Position numbers and translations under genes: made by a program. A DNA stretch of 64,000 nucleotides from Undibacter mobilis (lineage in GTDB: Bacteria > Pseudomonadota > Alphaproteobacteria > Rhizobiales > Xanthobacteraceae): contig NZ_QRGO01000001.1 of assembly GCF_003367195.1 (NCBI RefSeq), forward strand, positions 854,501 through 918,500. Direction: 5' to 3'. The notes under the pieces are model-generated. The model ran no database searches, had not been told where the DNA came from, and worked only from the letters and a program-made list of their open reading frames with translations. Of this stretch, positions 57,687 through 64,000 are shown in pieces. Positions within the stretch are counted from its first letter, which is position 1. Every line of letters starts with the position of its first letter.

Positions 57687-59099
57687 TTACTGGCGGCGGC
57701 GCGAGATGACAAAGGATTCGTCGTAGAACCACAGGCCGCCGCGCTGCTGCAGCACCTCGCGCGTGGCGTCGACATAGCGTCGGTCGGAATTGATGTCCGA
57801 CAGGCGATCGTCCTCCACTTGCGCGACATAGACCGCAGCATTCCAGGCCGCGAGCAAGGTCGAGGTGCCGATCGATGACGACACTTCCGACGGCAGCGTG
57901 TGCATGTCGTAGCGGAACAGCGAGCGCTGGTCTGAGTAGACATTGAAATTGAGATCGCGACCGGCCGAGCCGAGCTCCAGCTTGGTCTCCTTCAGGAGAT
58001 CGTGGCGGCTGTGCATGAACGGGTTATCGTCAGGCCAGACCTTGTGAATAATCTCCATGCCGGGATCATTGCCATAAGACTGGATGGTGATCATGCGGCC
58101 GCCAGGACCGAGCGCGCGGGCGAGCGGGGCAAGAACGCGCTTGGCCTTGAACTCCAGCGAAGCACGGGCACGATAAGGCTGCGAGGCTATGACGAGATCG
58201 TAATCGGCATGCGAGCCGCCCGGCTTCGGGATCACCTGATCCAGCATGAAGCGGTGGTCGTTGCGATACAGTACCAGCACGACCGGCCGCTCGTAGACGG
58301 GATTGCCGCTGGTCGGCGATACCTTGGCCTTCCATGACTCGGCGAGGAACGGCTCGAGCGCGGTGATCTGCTCCTCGAAGGAATGCGCCGTGTTGCCGTC
58401 GAGCGCCACTTCCTTCCACACCATCGATGTCGCGGCCGACAGCGACTTGGCTGCAAGCCACGGCGCATCGGCGTAAGCAAGGTTGGTCAGGACGACGACC
58501 GTGGAGGGATGCTCCATGAAGCGGTCGGGCATCTTCTGCAAAGCGAGGCGCACGTCCTCGAGGCTGATTTCCTTGCCGACAATCTGGAACGGCATGGTCG
58601 GAAACTTGTGGTGCATCGAACGCATCACGCGCGTCAGCACCGTGCCATCGCCGACGCCGGCGTCGAACACCCGCACCGCCGGCGGGCGCGGATGGATGTT
58701 GTCAAGCTCCAGCGAGACGCGCTGCGCTACTTCCCATTTTTCGCTGCAGGTGTTCACGAACAGCAGATATTTCTGGCGATTATCGAAGAAGCGGAAGTTG
58801 CGCTGCGGATCGTCATTGTTGACTTGCGCGGAGGCCATTGGCGGCGCCTGCATTCTGATAACGGGAAGCGATTGAGCCGACGGCGCGTCGATGAGCAGGC
58901 GGCGCCGCGCCGTGTTGCCATCGCTGCCATGCGCCATGAAGGAGCGGATGCGGTCGAGCGTGTCGGTGGTGATACGGCCGCCATTGCGCAGGCGGCTGGC
59001 GAGCTTGCCGTCGTTGACGGCGCGGCGTCCGAATGTGGATTCGGCCAGACCGCGCTGACGGCAGAACTCAGCGATCTCCTGGAGGATGACCTCGTTCAT
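57687..59099 (-). CDS. HTH and SAM-methyltransferase-fold fusion protein
   Basis: 470 residues. Residues 3-55 (EIAEFCRQRGLAESTFGRRAVNDGKLASRLRNGGRITTDTLDRIRSFM) look like a helix-turn-helix of the kind seen in alphaproteobacterial DNA-binding proteins. A linker leads to a methyltransferase fold at about 140 onward with motif I VRVFDAGVGDGTVL, and a later ALGPGGRMITIQSYGNDPGMEIIHKVW. Likely a SAM-sensing regulator or a methyltransferase directed by the HTH. In the same run as the metF-like gene, within the C1/aromatic cluster. Function not known to me. Confidence 0.7.
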   Translation of the reverse strand: MNEVILQEIAEFCRQRGLAESTFGRRAVNDGKLASRLRNGGRITTDTLDRIRSFMAHGSDGNTARRRLLIDAPSAQSLPVIRMQAPPMASAQVNNDDPQRNFRFFDNRQKYLLFVNTCSEKWEVAQRVSLELDNIHPRPPAVRVFDAGVGDGTVLTRVMRSMHHKFPTMPFQIVGKEISLEDVRLALQKMPDRFMEHPSTVVVLTNLAYADAPWLAAKSLSAATSMVWKEVALDGNTAHSFEEQITALEPFLAESWKAKVSPTSGNPVYERPVVLVLYRNDHRFMLDQVIPKPGGSHADYDLVIASQPYRARASLEFKAKRVLAPLARALGPGGRMITIQSYGNDPGMEIIHKVWPDDNPFMHSRHDLLKETKLELGSAGRDLNFNVYSDQRSLFRYDMHTLPSEVSSSIGTSTLLAAWNAAVYVAQVEDDRLSDINSDRRYVDATREVLQQRGGLWFYDESFVISRRRQ

Positions 59100-59476
59100 C
59101 GGCGTTTCCCTTCAAGCGGCGGCCCTTGCCGGGCGCGCATGGCCGCTCATTTCTTGTCGTTTCCGGTGCGGCTCGATCGGCCGCTTGAGCGCCAGCCAAA
59201 CAAACCGGGACGCACAACGTCAACGAAAAAATCGATAGAAAAAAGTTGGGCAAACATAGTGGGCGAAGCAACGCGCCGTAAATATATGTTTTATATCAGA
59301 TAGATGATGAAATTACGTGCAACGGTAACTTTTTATCTCGACTGACAGTGGGCAGATTGCCCGTTTTCTCTAGCCAAAAATGGGCAAAGGTGGGCGCCAC
59401 AATCGCGGCCACCAAAAAGGCGGGCACATGAAGTGCCCGCCCGATACAACACGGCAATAAGCGCCGCGTGGCGCTC
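59100..59476. promoter_or_regulatory. Repeat-rich region upstream of the HTH-methyltransferase gene
   Basis: 377 bases. Five TGGGC boxes: TGGGCAAA (59247-59254), TGGGCGAA (59260-59267), TGGGCAGA (59349-59356, part of palindrome GGGCA-GAT-TGCCC), TGGGCAAA (59381-59388) and TGGGCGCC (59391-59398). An AT-rich stretch (59224-59325) lies between two groups and contrasts with the GC-rich neighbourhood. These look like operator sites for a multimeric regulator, perhaps the HTH protein itself. Confidence 0.5.
59414..59441 (-). terminator. Rho-independent terminator after pcaG
   Basis: GGCGGGCAC (59419-59427) pairs with GTGCCCGCC (59433-59441), followed on the minus strand by TTTTTGG. It ends the pcaF-pcaH-pcaG unit. 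Confidence 0.88.
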
Positions 59477-60088
59477 TCAGACTTCGAAGAACACCGTTTC
59501 GTTGTCGCCCTGCATGTGGACGTTGAAACGGTAGACCGGGGGATCCCCCGCCTCTTTATGGGCAATCAAGGTGCCGCGGCGCTCCGCCGGCACCAGATTG
59601 AGTACCGGGTCGGCGGCATTGACGGTCTCGTCCGAGAAGTACAGCCGCGTGTAAACCTGCCGCAGCATGCCTCGCGAGAAGATGGCGACCACGATGTGCG
59701 GCGCCTGGTCCTTGCCGCCGGGGCCCGGCACCGCGCCCGGCTTGATGGTGTCAAACACGAACAAACCGGCCTTGTCGGTCGCCGAACGGCCGAAGCCCTT
59801 GAACTGGCTGTTGGGCAACGCGCGGGTGTCGCGCGCCGCAGCGTAACGCCCCTGCGCGTCGGCCTGCCAGATTTCGATCATGCAATCGTTGATCGGCGCG
59901 TTGTCGGCGTCGAACACGGTGCCGACGATACGGATGCGCGTGCCGGAGGCGTCAGGCGTGACAAGATTCGACTCGACGGAGTTCTTCCAACTGTAGTGGC
60001 CGTTCGGATCCCAGTTGCAGCGGCCCACCGGGGTGAGGCCATAAGCGAAGAACGGACCGACGGTCTGCGACGGCGTGATTTCGGACAT
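59477..60088 (-). CDS. pcaG: Protocatechuate 3,4-dioxygenase, alpha chain
   Basis: 203 residues, usual length. PcaGH splits protocatechuate between the hydroxyls (intradiol) to beta-carboxy-cis,cis-muconate using Fe(III). Seen: TPSQTVGPFFAYGL at the start, CMIEIWQADAQGRY and APHIVVAIFSRGMLRQVYTRLYF. The alpha chain lacks a full set of iron ligands, as known for PcaG. Fifteen bases after pcaH. Confidence 0.95.
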   Translation of the reverse strand: MSEITPSQTVGPFFAYGLTPVGRCNWDPNGHYSWKNSVESNLVTPDASGTRIRIVGTVFDADNAPINDCMIEIWQADAQGRYAAARDTRALPNSQFKGFGRSATDKAGLFVFDTIKPGAVPGPGGKDQAPHIVVAIFSRGMLRQVYTRLYFSDETVNAADPVLNLVPAERRGTLIAHKEAGDPPVYRFNVHMQGDNETVFFEV

Positions 60089-60103
60089 GGGTGCGCGCTC
60101 TTC

Positions 60104-60814
60104 TTAATGGTGATCGTCGTTGTCGAGCGGGGTGGCCTCGCGGCCGCGCAGCACGATGTCGAATTTGAACGCCAATGCCCAGTCCGGCACGGTATTTTCC
60201 AGGTCGAAGGACGCCACCATGCGGTTGCGCGCCTTTTCATCCGTCACCGAATTGAAGATCGGGTCGTAGGGGAACAGATAGTCGCCCGGGAAATACATCT
60301 GGGTGACAAGGCGCGACACGAAAGAGTGGCCGAACACCGAGAAGTGGATGTGGTTCGGGCGCCAGGCGTTGTGGTGATTGCCCCACGGATAGGCGCCAGG
60401 CTTCACGGTGATGAACTTGTAGTAGCCGTTGTCGTCGGTAATCGTGCGGCCCGCACCGGTGAAGTTCGGGTCGAGCGGCGCCGGATGCTGATCGACATTG
60501 TGAACGTAACGGCCGCAGGCATTGGCCTGCCACAGCTCGACCAGCGCGCTCTTTACCGGCCGCTTGTCCTCGTCGAGCACCTGACCGTGAACAATGATGC
60601 GCTCGCCAAGCGGTTCGCCGGCGTGCTGCTTGGTCAGATCGTTATCGCCTTCCTGCACCGCATTGTGGCCATAGACGGGGCCGGTCAATTCGGACAGCGT
60701 ATGCGGAATGATCATTAGCGGCTTGGTCGGCGAACGCTTGAGCGTGCTCTTGTAATTCGGCGTGAGATGTTTCGGGAAGCTCTCGAGACTCTTGGTCGGA
60801 TAAATCAGCGCCAC
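60104..60814 (-). CDS. pcaH: Protocatechuate 3,4-dioxygenase, beta chain
   Basis: 236 residues from GTG 60814, with GAGAGGGG about nine bases upstream; the frame continues to 60925. Iron ligands are readable: Tyr in ACGRYVHNVDQ, Tyr in GAYPWGNHHNAW, and two His in RPNHIHFSVFGHSF. The usual PcaH N-terminus has LTPNYKSTLKRSPTKPLM. Nineteen bases after pcaF. Confidence 0.95.
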   Translation of the reverse strand: MALIYPTKSLESFPKHLTPNYKSTLKRSPTKPLMIIPHTLSELTGPVYGHNAVQEGDNDLTKQHAGEPLGERIIVHGQVLDEDKRPVKSALVELWQANACGRYVHNVDQHPAPLDPNFTGAGRTITDDNGYYKFITVKPGAYPWGNHHNAWRPNHIHFSVFGHSFVSRLVTQMYFPGDYLFPYDPIFNSVTDEKARNRMVASFDLENTVPDWALAFKFDIVLRGREATPLDNDDHH

Positions 60815-60833
60815 CTTGGTGATCCCCTCTCGA

Positions 60834-62039
60834 TTAAACGCGCTCGATCGCCAGAGACACACCCTGACCGACACCGACACACATGGTGGCGAGCGCGAGC
60901 TTTCCAGCCTTTTCCTCCAGAGCATGCGCCGCCGTCAATGCCAGGCGCGCGCCGGACATGCCGAGCGGATGGCCAAGCGCAATGGCACCGCCATGCGGAT
61001 TGACATGTTCGGCATCGTCGGGAAGTCCCAATTGACGCATGCAGGCAAGCGATTGCGAGGCAAAAGCTTCGTTGAGTTCGATGATATCGTAATCGCTAAT
61101 CTTATGGCCGAGCCGCGCCATCAACTTCTGCGTCGACGGCACGGGGCCGATGCCCATCACGCGCGGTGGGACGGCAGCCGACGCCATGCCCAGAATGCGC
61201 GCACGCGGGGTGAGGCCATGTGCCTTCACCGCGGCGGCCGATGCAAGGATCAGCGCTGCCGCACCGTCATTGACGCCGGAGGCATTGCCAGCCGTCACAG
61301 TGCCGGGATTGCGAAATGGCGTCTTGAGTTTGGCCAGTTGTTCGAGCGTGGTTTCGGGGCGCGGATGCTCGTCCTTGTCGAACTTCACGATGTCACCCTT
61401 GCGGCCCGCGATCTCGACCGCAACGATCTCCTTGTCGAAATAACCCGACGCCATCGCCTTGCCGGCCTTCTGCTGTGAGCGCCAGGCGAAAGCGTCCTGG
61501 TCGGCGCGCGACACTTGATAGTCGGTAGCGACGTTCTCGCCGGTCTCCGGCATGGAATCGACGCCGTATTGCGCCTTCATCAGTGGGTTGATGAAACGCC
61601 AGCCGATGGTGGTGTCGTAAATCTCCGCCGCACGGGAGAATGCTTCCGTCGCCTTGCCCTGCACGAAGGGCGCGCGGGTCATCGACTCGACGCCGCCGGC
61701 AATAGCGAACTCCATCTCGCCGGCGCGGATGGCACGGGCGACATCGCCCACCGCGTTGAGGCCCGAGGCGCAAAGGCGGTTCACGGTCGCGCCCGGCACG
61801 GAGACCGGTAGCCCCGCGAGCAGCGCCGCCATGCGCGCGACGTTGCGGTTGTCCTCGCCGGCCTGATTGGCGCAGCCCAGCACGACTTCTTCGAGCTTTT
61901 CCCAATCCGCCTTCGCATTGCGGGCCATCAGCGCCTTGATCGGAATGGCGGCGAGATCGTCGGTGCGCACCTTGGCGAGCGAGCCGGCGTAACGGCCGAT
62001 CGGTGTGCGAACCGCGTCGCAGATGAAGACGTCTTGCAT
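60834..62039 (-). CDS. pcaF: 3-oxoadipyl-CoA thiolase
   Basis: 401 residues from ATG 62039, with GAGGG eight bases upstream. Cleaves beta-ketoadipyl-CoA to succinyl-CoA and acetyl-CoA, the last protocatechuate step. Thiolase motifs: acyl cysteine in VNRLCASGLNAVGDVARAI, NPHGGAIALGHPLGMSGARL and CVGVGQGVSLAIERV. The opening MQDVFICDAVRTPIGRYAGSLAKVRTDDLAAIPIKALM is typical of PcaF rather than PhbA. First gene of pcaF-pcaH-pcaG. Confidence 0.94.
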   Translation of the reverse strand: MQDVFICDAVRTPIGRYAGSLAKVRTDDLAAIPIKALMARNAKADWEKLEEVVLGCANQAGEDNRNVARMAALLAGLPVSVPGATVNRLCASGLNAVGDVARAIRAGEMEFAIAGGVESMTRAPFVQGKATEAFSRAAEIYDTTIGWRFINPLMKAQYGVDSMPETGENVATDYQVSRADQDAFAWRSQQKAGKAMASGYFDKEIVAVEIAGRKGDIVKFDKDEHPRPETTLEQLAKLKTPFRNPGTVTAGNASGVNDGAAALILASAAAVKAHGLTPRARILGMASAAVPPRVMGIGPVPSTQKLMARLGHKISDYDIIELNEAFASQSLACMRQLGLPDDAEHVNPHGGAIALGHPLGMSGARLALTAAHALEEKAGKLALATMCVGVGQGVSLAIERV

Positions 62040-62242
62040 GGTCAATTCCCTCATATGTCGTGCCTTGCAAAGGCGGCCGCGGTTTTAGGCTTCACCTCCG
62101 GCACGGTCAAACACCGGTCGGGCGATCCCGCCATGCCGCTCCGCACACCGGCGCGTGGGCAGACATCCCGTTTCGGCCCCATCGTGCGGGCTAAACGCCT
62201 TGTTCGGCCGATCTCGCAGTTGCGAAAGAGCCGGAAGATATA

Positions 62243-62263
62243 ATTGTTGTCCTGGACAACAAT
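62243..62263. promoter_or_regulatory. Perfect palindrome between pcaF and the binding-protein gene
   Basis: Arms ATTGTTGTCC (62243-62252) and GGACAACAAT (62254-62263) around one base. It lies 204 bases before pcaF and 87 before the binding-protein gene. TTGT...ACAA ends fit GntR/FCD or related regulators. The rest of the 310-base gap shows no gene. Confidence 0.7.
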
Positions 62264-62349
62264 ATTGACCGGAGGCCGGTCCCCTGCCAGCATCCGGTTG
62301 CGGCGACCCAAACAACAATTTCGCCGTCTTACCCCTCGGGAGGGACCCC

Positions 62350-63558
62350 ATGCTGAAAGCGATCAAGATCGCCACCGTATTCGGCGTTCTGGCTGCGGCG
62401 CCCGCGCTGGCTGAACAGAACGGCACCCTGCGCATCGGCGTCATGAATGACATGTCGAGCGTTTATTCCGACTTCCAGGGCCCGGGCTCAGTGCTCGCGG
62501 CGCAAATGGCGGTCGAAGACTTCAACAAGACATCGAAGCGGAAGGTCGAAGTGATCTCCGCCGATCACCAGAACAAGCCGGACATCGGCGCCGGCATCGC
62601 GCGCCGCTGGTTCGACACCGAGGGCGTCGACATGGTCGTCGACCTGCCAAACTCGGCCGTCGCACTCGCGGTCTCCGATATCGGCCGTGAGAAGAACAAG
62701 GTTGTGATCGGCTCCGGCGCCGGCACCGCGCTGCTCACCGGCGCGAAATGTTCGCCAAACTTCGTCCATTGGACCTACGACACCTGGGCATTCGGCCACG
62801 GCACCGCGAAGGGCGTGCTATCGCAAGGCGCCAAGACGTTCTTCTTTATCACCGCCGACTACGCCTTTGGTCATGACCTCGAGAAGCAGGCCTCTGATGA
62901 GATCAACGCTTCGGGTGGCAAGATCGTCGGTGCCATCCGCCTGCCGCTCGGCACCAACGACTTCTCGTCAGCCCTGCTGCAGGCCCAGGCCTCCAAGGCC
63001 GACGTGATCCTGCTCGCTAATGCCGGCGGCGACACCGTCAACACCATCAAGCAAGCCGCCGACTTCAAGATCGGCGAGAAACAGAAAGTCGTCGCGCTGA
63101 TCTTCGACCTGCAGAGCGTGCCGGCGATCGGCCTTGCGACCGCCCAGGGCCTGCAGGCCATCAACGCCTGGTACTGGGACCAGAGCGACGGCGCGCGCGA
63201 TTTCGCCAAGCGCTACGCCGCGCGCCACAACAAGAAAATGTATCCGAACCACATGCAGGCCGGTGTCTATTCGGCGACGCTCGCCTACCTCAAGGCTGTC
63301 GATAAGGCGGGTTCGCCGGCCGACGGCAAGGCTGTGGTCGATGCCATGAAGGCAACGCCGGCCGACGAGCCGGTCTACGGCAAGGTCGAAATCCGGCCCG
63401 ACGGCCGCGCCATCCACCCGCTCGTATTGCTGCAGGTGAAGGCGCCCGCCGACTCGAAGAGCGAGTGGGATGTGTTCAAGATCGTCGGCACTATCCCGAC
63501 CGACAAGGCGTTCCGCCCGCTCAATGAAGGCGGCTGCCCGCTGGTCAAGGCCAATTGA
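62350..63558 (+). CDS. ABC transporter substrate-binding protein, Peripla_BP_6 type
   Basis: 402 residues. Signal peptide MLKAIKIATVFGVLAAAPALA, then the type I fold with LRIGVMNDMSSVYSDFQGPG, the SADHQNKPDIGAGIARRWFDTEGVDMVVDLPNSAVALAV and FFITADYAFGHDLEKQASDEI. This group is often used for aromatic acids as well as branched-chain amino acids (as in the HmgX/CouP-like binding proteins). Location opposite pcaF favours an aromatic substrate. Permease and ATPase genes, if any, lie to the right. Confidence 0.87.
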   Translation: MLKAIKIATVFGVLAAAPALAEQNGTLRIGVMNDMSSVYSDFQGPGSVLAAQMAVEDFNKTSKRKVEVISADHQNKPDIGAGIARRWFDTEGVDMVVDLPNSAVALAVSDIGREKNKVVIGSGAGTALLTGAKCSPNFVHWTYDTWAFGHGTAKGVLSQGAKTFFFITADYAFGHDLEKQASDEINASGGKIVGAIRLPLGTNDFSSALLQAQASKADVILLANAGGDTVNTIKQAADFKIGEKQKVVALIFDLQSVPAIGLATAQGLQAINAWYWDQSDGARDFAKRYAARHNKKMYPNHMQAGVYSATLAYLKAVDKAGSPADGKAVVDAMKATPADEPVYGKVEIRPDGRAIHPLVLLQVKAPADSKSEWDVFKIVGTIPTDKAFRPLNEGGCPLVKAN

Positions 63559-63598
63559 TCCAAGAACTGCGGACGCACAGGTCCATCGCAACCGATAC

Positions 63599-63623
63599 GC
63601 CGCTGCCGCACCCCGGCAGCGGC
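63599..63623 (+). other. Hairpin between binding protein and hydratase genes
   Basis: GCCGCTGCCG (63599-63608) pairs with CGGCAGCGGC (63614-63623); no T-run follows. It may protect the binding-protein mRNA or reduce readthrough into the next gene. Confidence 0.55.
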
Positions 63624-63649
63624 GGTATTCGCAATCAAGGAGCGAGCGC

Positions 63650-64000
63650 GTGAATTCGAACCGAGTGCCCTTCGCCAGCCTGCCGCCGTCGCTCACCGCC
63701 GAGCGGCAAGGTCCGGTTGCGATTCTCAAGCTCAACCGCCCGCAGAAGCGCAACGCGCTCGACGACGGCACCGTGATCGGCATCGACGCGTTCTTCGCGG
63801 CGTTGCCGGACGACATCCGCGCCGTCGTAATCGCCGGCGAGGGCGAGCATTTCTGCGCCGGTCTCGATTTGTCGGAGTTGCAGGAGCGCAATATCCACGA
63901 GGGCATTACCCATTCCGCTCTCTGGCACCGCGCCTTCGAGAAGATCCAGTTCGGCAAGGTGCCGGTAATCGCCGTTCTGCATGGCGCCGTTGTCGGCGGC
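63650..64000 (+). CDS. Enoyl-CoA hydratase/isomerase family protein, 5' part
   Basis: The first 117 residues from GTG 63650, with AAGGAG seven bases upstream; the gene runs past the right edge. The crotonase opening PVAILKLNRPQKRNALDDGTVIGIDAFFAALP and the oxyanion-hole block VIAGEGEHFCAGLDLSEL are clear, followed by VPVIAVLHGAVVGG with the second oxyanion glycine. The N-terminal MNSNRVPFASLPPSLTAERQ is short. Role in aromatic or beta-oxidation degradation cannot be told. Confidence 0.88.
   Translation, partial: MNSNRVPFASLPPSLTAERQGPVAILKLNRPQKRNALDDGTVIGIDAFFAALPDDIRAVVIAGEGEHFCAGLDLSELQERNIHEGITHSALWHRAFEKIQFGKVPVIAVLHGAVVGG

Overview
The window is high-GC DNA from an alphaproteobacterium of the order Hyphomicrobiales, most like the Bradyrhizobium/Rhodopseudomonas/Xanthobacteraceae side. 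This rests on gene content and order (phbA-phbB beside phaR, bdhA plus patatin, ptsP-prfA-prmC-DUF4167, LigM with pcaGH), on protein flavour, and on several short intergenic palindromes typical of those genomes. It looks chromosomal: I see no insertion sequence, phage, tRNA, rRNA or CRISPR. Both ends cut genes (a GntR regulator at the left, an enoyl-CoA hydratase at the right).

Layout. 0-4 kb: a phosphonate-type ABC importer (phnD-phnE-phnC, minus strand) with an RpiR-family regulator and matching palindromic operators before phnD and before rpiR. 4-13.8 kb: housekeeping genes (secA, a parvulin foldase, argJ, mutT), a 59-residue Flp pilin, an NDUFAF5-like methyltransferase, and the comF-grxC-nitrilase-DUF1178 run. 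13.9-16.2 kb: an orphan trypsin-fold peptidase, a DMT exporter and a small protein coupled to ubiG. 17-25.9 kb: lysC, ptsP, prfA, prmC, a structured leader before a glycine/glutamine-rich DUF4167 protein, a methyltransferase and gloB. 26-31.6 kb: a cupin, a DMT exporter, a tartrate/malate-type dehydrogenase, then polyhydroxybutyrate genes phbB and phbA facing the repressor phaR. 31.7-43.6 kb: a GGDEF-EAL protein with a dead GGDEF site, gamma-glutamyltransferase, rpmF, mtgA, ispA, DUF1345, ispG, an orphan protein, a TPR protein and a third DMT exporter. 43.7-49.6 kb: zur, bdhA plus a patatin lipase, and a marR-emrA-emrB efflux operon with a perfect operator.

The right quarter (49.6-64 kb) is the most distinctive part. 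A minus-strand acyl-CoA operon (hydratase 2, an acyl-CoA dehydrogenase with an IVD-type catalytic base, a class III CoA-transferase) lies next to a MetE-core protein. A GntR regulator is divergent from a LigM-type tetrahydrofolate-dependent aromatic O-demethylase. Then come a methylenetetrahydrofolate reductase-like protein and an HTH-methyltransferase fusion, and then pcaF-pcaH-pcaG. My reading is a methoxyaromatic route: LigM moves a methyl group from a vanillate-like substrate to tetrahydrofolate, the MetF-like and MetE-like proteins dispose of it, PcaGH opens the protocatechuate ring, and PcaF finishes the beta-ketoadipate route. pcaB, pcaC, pcaD, pcaI and pcaJ are not in the window. A perfect 21-base palindrome separates pcaF from a divergent Peripla_BP_6 binding protein gene.

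All functions come from reading translated sequences and motifs; no database search was run. Starts were moved from the longest frame where a ribosome binding site or family N-terminus argued for it, and each such choice is stated.
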